Below, in pieces: positions 7,084 through 13,407 of a stretch of 22,184 bases of DNA; position 1 is the stretch's first letter; each line of letters starts with the position of its first letter. Source of the DNA: Gaiellasilicea sp031371615 (GTDB taxonomy: Bacteria > Actinomycetota > Thermoleophilia > Gaiellales > Gaiellaceae). The notes under the pieces are model-generated. The model ran no database searches and was not told the DNA's origin. It was given only the letters and a program-made list of their open reading frames with translations. The stretch is from assembly GCA_031371615.1 (NCBI GenBank), contig JANMJY010000245.1:1-22184 (forward strand). The letters run 5' to 3'. Position numbers and translations under genes: made by a program.

Positions 7084-8636
7084 GAGTTCTTGTCCGGGAG
7101 TCGATCGCTCCCGCTGGGATCGAGCTGCTGCGTTCCCGCTTCGAGGTCGACGAGGACGCCGACTCGCCGCTCGAGGAGATCATCGGCAACTACGACGCGA
7201 TCGTCATCCGCTCGGCGACCAAGCTGACCGCGGCCGTCATCGAGCGCGCCGAGCGCTTGAAGGTGATCGGCCGCGCCGGGGTGGGGATCGACAACGTCGA
7301 CCTCGATGCGGCGACGCGGCGGGGGATCGTCGTCGCGAACGCGCCGGACTCGACCGTCGTCTCGGCCGCCGAGCACACGATCGGATTGCTGGTGGCGCTC
7401 GCCCGCAACATCCCGCAGGCGCATGCGGCGCTGAAGGAAGGCCGGTGGGAGCGCTCGCGCTGGGGCGGGGTGGAGCTCGCCGACAAGACGCTCGGCGTGC
7501 TCGGTTTCGGCCGGATCGGCCGCCAGGTGGCGCGGCGGGCGCTCGGGCTCGGCATGCGGGTGGTCGGCTACGACCCATTCGTCGCGCCGGAGCGCTTCCG
7601 GGAGCTGGGCGCCGACCACGCCGAGACAGCGCAGGAGGTGTTCGACGCGGCCGACTTCCTGACGCTCCATCTGCCGTTGACCGACGAGACGCGCGGCTTC
7701 GTCGGCGCGGACGCGATTGCGAACATGCGGGACGGCGTCCGGATCGTCAACGCGGCCCGCGGCGAGCTCGTCGACGAGCCTGCGCTCGCCGACGCAGTCC
7801 GCTCCGGGAAGGTTGCGGGTGCTGCGCTCGACGTCTTCTCAGCGGAGCCGTACGAGGGGGAGCTGCTCGGCCTCGAGAACGTCGTCACGACGCCGCACCT
7901 CGCGGCTTCGACCGAGGAGGCGCAGGACCGCGCCGGGCTGATCGTCGCGGAGCAGGTGGTGGCCGCGCTCGACGGCGGGCTCGTCACGAACGCCGTCAAC
8001 ATCCCGGTCGTCGGCGCCGAGGACCTCGAGGTGCTCGGCCCGTACATCCCGCTCGCCGCCAAGCTCGGCCGGCTGGCGGTCGAGCTCGCGGGCGGCCATC
8101 CGCGCCGGATCGCCCTCTCGTTCCACGGCGGGATCGCCGGGCACGACACGCGCCTGCTGACCGTCGCGGCGTTGAACGGTGCCTTCCAGGGTCGTGTCGA
8201 CCAGGCGGTCAACTACGTCAATGCGCCCGTGATCGCCGCCGAGCGGGGCATCGAGGTGACCGAGCAGCGCTCCGGCGCGGCCCGCGACTACACCAACCTC
8301 GTCACGGTCTCGGTGGACGACGTCGAGGTCTCCGGCACCACGATCGGGCCTGAGCCGCGCCTCTTCCTCGCGGGTGCGCTCGGGTTCGCGATCGACCTGC
8401 AGCTCTCGCCGCGGATGGTCTTCTTCCGGTACGACGACGTGCCAGGCGTCATCGGCCGGGTGGGGACGATGTTCGGCGAGGAGGGGGTGAACATCGCGAA
8501 CATGGCGGTGTCGCGAACGAAGGAGGGCGGCAAGGCGCTGATGGCGCTCGCGATCGACTCCGAGCCGTCTGCAGGACTCGTCGAGCGGATTCGCGCCGAG
8601 GGCTTCGACGACGCGCGGTTCATTGCGCTCGGGTAA
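7080..8636 (+). CDS. serA: D-3-phosphoglycerate dehydrogenase (CTG start)
   Basis: A 518-residue long-form SerA, which oxidises 3-phosphoglycerate to 3-phosphohydroxypyruvate, the first step of serine synthesis. It shows the NAD-binding GFGRIG (142-147), catalytic R227 (NAARGE), E256 and H273 (TTPHLAAST), an intervening domain, and a C-terminal ACT domain (about 445-518, DVPGVIGRVGTMF) that usually senses serine. The start is notable: RVLVRESIAPAGIELL is the conserved SerA N-terminus, but the first TTG is not until 7257, inside the substrate domain. CTG 7080, overlapping the aminotransferase stop as CTGA, with GGAAGGGA about eight to nine bases upstream, is the only sensible start. Starting at 7257 would lose 59 residues of the fold. 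Confidence 0.93.
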   Translation: MRVLVRESIAPAGIELLRSRFEVDEDADSPLEEIIGNYDAIVIRSATKLTAAVIERAERLKVIGRAGVGIDNVDLDAATRRGIVVANAPDSTVVSAAEHTIGLLVALARNIPQAHAALKEGRWERSRWGGVELADKTLGVLGFGRIGRQVARRALGLGMRVVGYDPFVAPERFRELGADHAETAQEVFDAADFLTLHLPLTDETRGFVGADAIANMRDGVRIVNAARGELVDEPALADAVRSGKVAGAALDVFSAEPYEGELLGLENVVTTPHLAASTEEAQDRAGLIVAEQVVAALDGGLVTNAVNIPVVGAEDLEVLGPYIPLAAKLGRLAVELAGGHPRRIALSFHGGIAGHDTRLLTVAALNGAFQGRVDQAVNYVNAPVIAAERGIEVTEQRSGAARDYTNLVTVSVDDVEVSGTTIGPEPRLFLAGALGFAIDLQLSPRMVFFRYDDVPGVIGRVGTMFGEEGVNIANMAVSRTKEGGKALMALAIDSEPSAGLVERIRAEGFDDARFIALG

Positions 8637-9057
8637 GGGCGCCGGCTGGGTCGTGGCCCAGTTCGCCCTCATGGCCGTGATCCTCGTGCTCGGCGTCTTC
8701 CCGCCGATCTGGCCGGAGTGGGTGCGGATCGCCGGCTTGCCGATCGTTCTCGGTGGCCTCGGCCTCGGCTACTGGGCCGGCCGGGCGCTCGGCTCCGCCC
8801 TGACCGCGTATCCGCTTCCGAGCGACAGGGCCCGGCTGGTGGAAAGAGGCCCGTACCGCTTCGTCCGCCACCCGATCTACGTCGGCGGTCTGCTCATCTT
8901 CCTCGGCTATGGCTGCATCTCAAGCGTGCCCGCGGCTGCCGTGGTGCCGCTGCTCGCAGTCCTCTGGCACTTCAAGGCGGGTGTCGAGGAGCGGCACCTC
9001 GCTGAGCGGTTCCCGGGCTACGAGGACTACCGGCGCCGGGTCCTGAGAGGGATCTAG
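8623..9057 (+). CDS. isoprenylcysteine carboxyl methyltransferase-family membrane protein
   Basis: A 144-residue membrane protein with about three to four hydrophobic segments. It carries the family signature RGPYRFVRHPIYVGG (about residues 75-89) and the C-terminal EERHLAERFPGYEDYRRRV, both typical of the ICMT/PEMT-type SAM-dependent membrane methyltransferases. In bacteria without prenylated CAAX proteins the substrate is usually unknown and may be a lipid. The start is TTG 8623, overlapping the serA stop by 14 bases; GTG 8653 is possible and would remove ten residues. It is probably read with serA by position, but no metabolic link is evident. Family is confident; substrate unknown. Confidence 0.82.
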   Translation: MRSGKGAGWVVAQFALMAVILVLGVFPPIWPEWVRIAGLPIVLGGLGLGYWAGRALGSALTAYPLPSDRARLVERGPYRFVRHPIYVGGLLIFLGYGCISSVPAAAVVPLLAVLWHFKAGVEERHLAERFPGYEDYRRRVLRGI

Positions 9058-9069
9058 ACCGCCCACGGG

Positions 9070-9075
9070 TACGCT
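9070..9075 (+). promoter_or_regulatory. -10 box (TACGCT) for the YbaK-like gene, leaderless
   Basis: TACGCT ends six bases before GTG 9082, and no Shine-Dalgarno site is present in the 24-base gap after the previous gene. It likely drives the YbaK-ilvE-DegT operon. Confidence 0.5.
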
Positions 9076-9081
9076 GTTCGC

Positions 9082-9597
9082 GTGCGCCAGAACTGGCCCG
9101 AGCCCGTCGAGCGGGTCGCCGCGTTTCTCCGAACCGCGGGCGCGGAGGCAAGGCTGGAAGAGCTCGAAGCCGGCACTGCGACCGCCGAGGACGCAGCGCG
9201 CGCAGCCGGTTGCCCGATCGACCAGATCGTCAAGTCGATCGTCGTGCTCTGCGACGACCGTCCCGTCGTCGTCCTCGTGCCCGGCGACCGGCGCGTCGAC
9301 CTCACGAAGGTCGCCCACGCCGCCGGCGCCGTCGAGGCCCGCATTGCACGAGGCCTCGAGGTCGAGGAGGCGACAGGCTTCGCTCCCGGCTCGGTCGCGC
9401 CCTTTCCGCTCCCCGACGTCGATCGCGTCCTGATCGACCAGAACCTGCTCGCTCACGACACGGTCTGGGTCGGTGCAGGGTCGGCCACACACATGGCCGC
9501 GATCAATCCCGGCGACCTCGTTCGGCTGGCGCGTGCGCAGCCGATGGACGCCGTCCAAGACTCCACATACGATTCAGGCCCGAGAGGAGACGCTTGA
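9082..9597 (+). CDS. YbaK/EbsC-type aminoacyl-tRNA deacylase-like protein
   Basis: A 171-residue single-domain protein of the YbaK/ProX editing fold, which hydrolyses mischarged tRNAs such as Cys- or Ala-tRNA(Pro) in trans. Visible marks are K51 in DQIVKSIVVL, the RRVDLTKVAHAAG stretch, ATGFAPGSVAPFPL (the loop that lines the active site) and a final GAGSATHMAAINPGDL. Length is normal for the family. The start is GTG 9082, six bases after a -10-like TACGCT. The stop TGA overlaps the ilvE ATG by one base (TGATG), so the two genes are translationally coupled. Which misacylated tRNA it edits cannot be told from sequence. Confidence 0.88.
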   Translation: MRQNWPEPVERVAAFLRTAGAEARLEELEAGTATAEDAARAAGCPIDQIVKSIVVLCDDRPVVVLVPGDRRVDLTKVAHAAGAVEARIARGLEVEEATGFAPGSVAPFPLPDVDRVLIDQNLLAHDTVWVGAGSATHMAAINPGDLVRLARAQPMDAVQDSTYDSGPRGDA

Positions 9598-10532
9598 TGA
9601 ACGAGACAGAGACCATCTGGATGAACGGTGAGTTCGTCGACTGGGCCGACGCGAAGGTGCACGTCGGCGTGCACGGGCTTCACTACGGCACCGGTGTTTT
9701 CGAGGGCATCCGCTGCTACGAGACCCCTGAAGGCCCGGCGGTCTTCCGCCTGAAGGAGCACCTCCAGCGGCTCGAGAACTCGGCACAGCTTCTGTACATG
9801 GACCTGCCGCACACGGTCGACGAGCTTCGCGCGGCGACGCACGAGTTGATCGGCCGCAACGGCCTGCCCGAGTGCTACATCCGCCCGTTCGCGTTCTACG
9901 GCTACGGCGAGCTCGGCGTGCACACGAAGGGCAACCCGGTCGAGGTCGTGATCATGAGCTGGCCCTGGGGGAACTACCTCGGCGACGAGAACGCGACCGT
10001 GGGGATCCGCACCAAGATCTCCTCCTGGAAGCGCATCGGCCCGAACACGATCCCGCACGCGGCCAAGGCGACGGGGATCTACCTCAATTCGATGCTCGCC
10101 GTCCACGAGGCCCAGCGCGCAGGCTACGACGAGGCGATCCTGCTGAACGACGAGGGGTACGTCGCCGACGGCCCGGGCGAGAACATCTTCGTCGTCAAGG
10201 AGGGCCGGATCGTGACGCCGCCGCTCTCGATGTCGATCCTGCCCGGGATCACGCGCGATAGCGTCATCGAGATCGCGCAGGACCTCGGCTACGTCGTCGA
10301 GGAGGCGAACCTAATCCGCACCGACCTCTACCTCGCCGACGAGATCTTCATGACCGGCACCGCCGCCGAAGTGACGCCCGTGCGCTCGGTCGACGACCAC
10401 GAGATCGGGGCAGGCCCGGTCACGCTCGAGCTGCAGAAGGCGTATCTCGACACGGTGCGCGGCAAGACCGAGCGCTGGGGTCATTGGCTCGACCGCGTCA
10501 CGGTCGGCGACAAGGCTCCCGCCGAGGCATGA
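9597..10532 (+). CDS. ilvE: branched-chain amino acid aminotransferase
   Basis: A 311-residue fold type IV PLP enzyme that interconverts branched-chain 2-oxo acids with Leu, Ile and Val. It has the N-terminal HGLHYGTGVFEGIR, K157 in PHAAKATGIY as PLP lysine, and the cofactor-binding ADGPGENIFVV. ILPGITRDSV and FMTGTAAEVTPV complete the standard class IV set. The EGIR and tyrosine-rich N-terminal features match IlvE more than D-amino acid transaminase or aminodeoxychorismate lyase. The start is ATG 9597, with GAGAGGAG about eight bases upstream and a one-base overlap with the previous stop; a longer frame from 9210 lies wholly within the YbaK gene. The stop overlaps the next start as ATGA. Confidence 0.95.
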   Translation: MNETETIWMNGEFVDWADAKVHVGVHGLHYGTGVFEGIRCYETPEGPAVFRLKEHLQRLENSAQLLYMDLPHTVDELRAATHELIGRNGLPECYIRPFAFYGYGELGVHTKGNPVEVVIMSWPWGNYLGDENATVGIRTKISSWKRIGPNTIPHAAKATGIYLNSMLAVHEAQRAGYDEAILLNDEGYVADGPGENIFVVKEGRIVTPPLSMSILPGITRDSVIEIAQDLGYVVEEANLIRTDLYLADEIFMTGTAAEVTPVRSVDDHEIGAGPVTLELQKAYLDTVRGKTERWGHWLDRVTVGDKAPAEA

Positions 10533-11650
10533 AGGCGGCCACCCGGCCGATTCCGCTCTCGTCGCCGTACATCGACGAGCGGGACGAGGAGCTCGTGCTC
10601 GAGGTGCTGCGATCGGGCCGGCTCTCGCTCGGGCCTGCGATCGACCGCTTCGAGGAGCTTTTCGCGGAGAAGGTCGGCGCGCCGTACGCGGCCGCGGTGT
10701 CCTCAGGCACCGCGGGGCTGCACCTCCTCTCCGCGATCGCCGGCTTCCAGGACGGCGACGAGGTGATCACCTCGCCCTACTCGTTCGTCGCCTCGGCCAA
10801 CTGCTTCATCTACGAGGGGGCGACGCCGGTCTTCGCCGACGTCGACGAGCGGACGATGAACCTCGACCCCGCCGCCGTCGAGGCCGCGATTACCGAGCGG
10901 ACGAAAGGGATCGTCGCGGTCGACATCTTCGGCTACCCATGTGAGCTCGACCCGCTCCGCGCGCTCGCGGACCAGCACGGCCTCGTGCTGATCCAGGACG
11001 CCTGCGAGGCGCTCGGGGCGGAGTACAAGGGGAGTTGGGCCGGTTCGCACGGGGTCGACGCCGTCTTCGCGTTCTACCCGAACAAGCAGATGACGACGGG
11101 TGAGGGCGGGATGGTCACGACGCACGACGAGGAGACCTGGCACCGTCTCGTCAGCATGCGCAACCAGGGTCGCGCCGACGGCGGCGGCTGGCTCGACCAC
11201 GCACGGCTCGGCTACAACTACCGCATCGACGACATCAGCGCCGCGCTCGGGATCGGGCAGCTCGAGAAGCTCGACACGATCCTGTCGCTGCGCGGTTCCG
11301 CGGCGAAGCGATACTCCGAGCTGCTCGGCGGCGTGGAGGGACTGGAGCTGCCGCTCCCCGATGACCCTGACCACGTCCGCTCCTGGTTCGTCTACGTCGT
11401 CACGCTCGCGCGCGACACCGACCGCGAGCGGGTGATCGCCGAGCTCGAGCGGCAGGGGATCGCGACGTCGCGCTACCTCCCCTCGGTCCACCTCCAGGCC
11501 TACATGCGCGAGCGCTACGGCTTCTCCGAGGGGCTCTGTCCCGTCTCGGAGGATCTCTCGCAGCGCACGCTCGCGCTTCCGTTCTTCACCGCGATCGAAG
11601 CGGAGGACCAGGAACGAGTCGCCGAGGCGCTCGCGGCCGCGCTGGCCTAG
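10529..11650 (+). CDS. DegT/DnrJ/EryC1/StrS-family sugar aminotransferase
   Basis: A 373-residue PLP enzyme of the family that aminates keto-sugars on nucleotide carriers for cell-surface glycans or secondary metabolites. It begins IPLSSPYIDERDEE and has AAAVSSGTAGLHL for cofactor binding. D157 lies in IQDACEALGA, and K186 in FYPNKQMTTGEGG is the Schiff-base lysine. The sequence GYNYRIDDISAALG is also a hallmark of the family. The start is ATG 10529 (ATGA overlap with ilvE). No other sugar-nucleotide genes are present here, so its pathway is unknown; the coupling to ilvE is positional. The family is secure. Confidence 0.92.
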   Translation: MKAATRPIPLSSPYIDERDEELVLEVLRSGRLSLGPAIDRFEELFAEKVGAPYAAAVSSGTAGLHLLSAIAGFQDGDEVITSPYSFVASANCFIYEGATPVFADVDERTMNLDPAAVEAAITERTKGIVAVDIFGYPCELDPLRALADQHGLVLIQDACEALGAEYKGSWAGSHGVDAVFAFYPNKQMTTGEGGMVTTHDEETWHRLVSMRNQGRADGGGWLDHARLGYNYRIDDISAALGIGQLEKLDTILSLRGSAAKRYSELLGGVEGLELPLPDDPDHVRSWFVYVVTLARDTDRERVIAELERQGIATSRYLPSVHLQAYMRERYGFSEGLCPVSEDLSQRTLALPFFTAIEAEDQERVAEALAAALA

Positions 11651-11781
11651 CCGAAGCGCTCGCGGTCTGGAGCCTCTACGCGCTCGAGGCGACCGCCACG
11701 CTCGTCACGTACTCACGGCTGTCCCCGGACGTTCTCTACAACGTCGACTCGGCGGGTGATCTCGCCGGGGGCCTGTCACGG

Positions 11782-12471
11782 ATGCTGACGGTGATCAACT
11801 ATCCGCTCGCGCTCGGTGCGATCGCGCTGGCCGCGATCGCCGGTGGGCCGCGCCTGCTCGTCTGGCTGTCGATCGCGCTCTGTGCGCTGGTCGCGGTGCC
11901 GGGAGTGGTCGACCAGGGTGATCTCGACGCGCGCTGGATCAACGCCCTGCCGGCGGTCGGAGTCGCGCTTGCCCTCGCCTTGACCGTGCGGGCGGCGCGG
12001 AGGGAAGAAGCGTCGTTCGTGCGGCGCGCGCACGGAGACCCACTCCGGCTCGTGCTCGGCGTCGCGCTACTGCTGCTCGCGCTGCCGTGGCTCGCGGCTG
12101 AGACCGGATTCTTCTTCCCCGGCGACATCCTCCTGGGCGAGGAGATCCCCTCCGTGCGCGACGAGGGGCTCGCCGCTGTGCACCTCGGCTTCCACCATGG
12201 CATGGGCGGCGTCGAGCTCGCGTTGACCGCCCTGGTGCTCTCCCGCATCCGGGCGGGGCGAGCGTTGCGCGGCTACCTCTCGCTGATGCTCGCCTATGGC
12301 CTCGGCAACGCGTTCCAGGACGGCTGGAACGAGCAGCTCTGGAAGCGCGGCACCGTCGACCATCACATCGGCAGCGTTTTGCGGCCCGAGCTCTCCCTCG
12401 GCTGGCTGTCGATCCTGGCCGGCGCCGGTGCGATCTACGCGTTCTGGTTCCGGCCGTCCCGTCAGCGATAA
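11782..12471 (+). CDS. multi-pass membrane protein, unknown function (start uncertain)
   Basis: From ATG 11782 this gives 229 residues with about five to six membrane segments, a histidine cluster HLGFHHGMGG, and a C-terminal VDHHIGSVLRPELSLGW. I do not recognise the family. The start is doubtful: the same frame stays coding-like upstream to about 11653 (reading AVWSLYALEAT, then LVTYSRLSPDVLYNV), with high third-position GC, yet has no ATG, GTG or TTG between there and the end of the DegT gene. Either ATG 11782 is the true start, an odd start codon is used, or a base has been changed or misread. The stop TAA forms part of the -10 box of the next gene. Confidence 0.7.
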   Translation: MLTVINYPLALGAIALAAIAGGPRLLVWLSIALCALVAVPGVVDQGDLDARWINALPAVGVALALALTVRAARREEASFVRRAHGDPLRLVLGVALLLLALPWLAAETGFFFPGDILLGEEIPSVRDEGLAAVHLGFHHGMGGVELALTALVLSRIRAGRALRGYLSLMLAYGLGNAFQDGWNEQLWKRGTVDHHIGSVLRPELSLGWLSILAGAGAIYAFWFRPSRQR

Positions 12472-12472
12472 T
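12467..12472 (+). promoter_or_regulatory. -10 box (GATAAT) for the RemA-like gene, leaderless
   Basis: GATAAT ends six bases before ATG 12479. It is the closest match to the TATAAT consensus in the window and includes the previous stop codon TAA (12469-12471). CAGG lies too close to the ATG to serve as a ribosome site. Confidence 0.5.
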
Positions 12473-12478
12473 CGCAGG

Positions 12479-12829
12479 ATGGACGGCGTGCGGATGGTGT
12501 TTCTCGGCTTCGGCAAATACGCCCGCGCCGACAAGATCTACGCCCTGCAGCCGATCACGGGCGACAACCGCGGCGGCGGGCAGCGCACGCTCGTCTGGGT
12601 CGAGGGCGTCGCCGACCCGATCGTCGCCTCGCGCACGGAGCGGACGATCCTGCACGAGATGGGCCAGGAGGCCGCCGGCTCGCCGCTGCTCGACGAGGCC
12701 CTCTCGCTCGCCGAGCGGCTCGCCGAGGACGCCGCCAGCGGTCGCGTCGATCTCGCCGACCTCGGTCGCCGTGCCCGGAAGCTGCTCGAGTCGTCGAGCA
12801 GGCCCGGAGAACCCTCGCAGCTCTTCTGA
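12479..12829 (+). CDS. RemA/DUF370-like protein
   Basis: A 116-residue protein. The N-terminal part (about 6-58) reads MVFLGFGKYARADKIYALQPI and later RTLVWVEG, which resembles RemA/DUF370, a small DNA-binding regulator of matrix and osmoprotection genes in Bacillus. The C-terminal half (about 62-116) is an Ala/Glu/Leu-rich helical tail (LLDEALSLAERLAED) absent from classical RemA of about 90 residues. The start is ATG 12479, with a -10-like GATAAT just upstream; ATG 12494 is possible and would trim five residues. The stop TGA overlaps the next start as CTGA. Assignment rests on motif resemblance, so moderate confidence. Confidence 0.7.
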   Translation: MDGVRMVFLGFGKYARADKIYALQPITGDNRGGGQRTLVWVEGVADPIVASRTERTILHEMGQEAAGSPLLDEALSLAERLAEDAASGRVDLADLGRRARKLLESSSRPGEPSQLF

Positions 12830-13407
12830 ACCTCGGCCGGGAGTTCTTCGCCCGCAGCGTCCACGAGGTCGCGCCCGACCTGGTCGGTTCGACCATGCTC
12901 GTCGACGGCGTCGGCGGCACGGTCGTCGAGGTCGAGGCCTACGACTCGGGCGACCCGGCGGCACACGGGTTCCGGGGCCGCACGCCGCGCAATGCCTCGA
13001 TGTTCGGGCCCCCCGGTCACGCGTACGTCTACCGCTCCTACGGGATCCACTGGTGCCTGAATGTCGTTTGCGAGGACGTGGGGAGTGCGGCGGCGATCCT
13101 GATCCGCGCGCTCGAGCCCACGCACGAGATCGAGCAGATGCGGCGGCGCCGCGGACTCGAGGAGCCTCGGCTGCTCTGCTCCGGCCCGGGCCGGCTCTGC
13201 CAGGCGCTCGCGGTCACGCGCGAGCACGACGGGCTCCCGCTCGATGCGCCGCCTTTCGACCTGCGCGCACGGAACTCTCCGGTCGAGGTAATCACGGGGC
13301 CGCGGATCGGGATCAGCGTCGCGGCCGAGCTTCCCTGGCGGTACGCGGCCGCCGGGTCGCGTTACCTCAGTCGGCCGCTCCGCGCGCCCGAGCGACGACG
13401 AGCGTGA
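12826..13407 (+). CDS. DNA-3-methyladenine glycosylase, AAG/MPG family (CTG start)
   Basis: A 193-residue base-excision repair enzyme that removes 3-methyladenine, hypoxanthine and other damaged purines. LGREFFARSVHEVAPDLVG is the family's conserved N-terminus and VVEVEAYDSGDPAAH holds the probable catalytic E37. MFGPPGHAYVYRSYGIHWCLNVV contains the intercalating tyrosine region, and GPGRLCQAL follows. The N-terminus lies upstream of the first ATG (12895), and no ATG, GTG or TTG precedes it in frame. CTG 12826, overlapping the previous stop as CTGA, is the most likely start. No strong Shine-Dalgarno site is visible (GGAGA is 15 bases upstream), so coupled re-initiation is likely. Its 3' end overlaps the convergent penicillin-binding protein gene by 41 bases. 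Confidence 0.9.
   Translation: MNLGREFFARSVHEVAPDLVGSTMLVDGVGGTVVEVEAYDSGDPAAHGFRGRTPRNASMFGPPGHAYVYRSYGIHWCLNVVCEDVGSAAAILIRALEPTHEIEQMRRRRGLEEPRLLCSGPGRLCQALAVTREHDGLPLDAPPFDLRARNSPVEVITGPRIGISVAAELPWRYAAAGSRYLSRPLRAPERRRA

Noticed and set aside
7257..8636. serA starting at TTG 7257
   Set aside because: This start falls within the substrate-binding domain and discards the conserved N-terminal strand and helix that read in frame from CTG 7080.
12895..13407. DNA glycosylase starting at ATG 12895
   Set aside because: It would remove the family-typical LGREFFARSVHEVA segment that reads in frame from CTG 12826.
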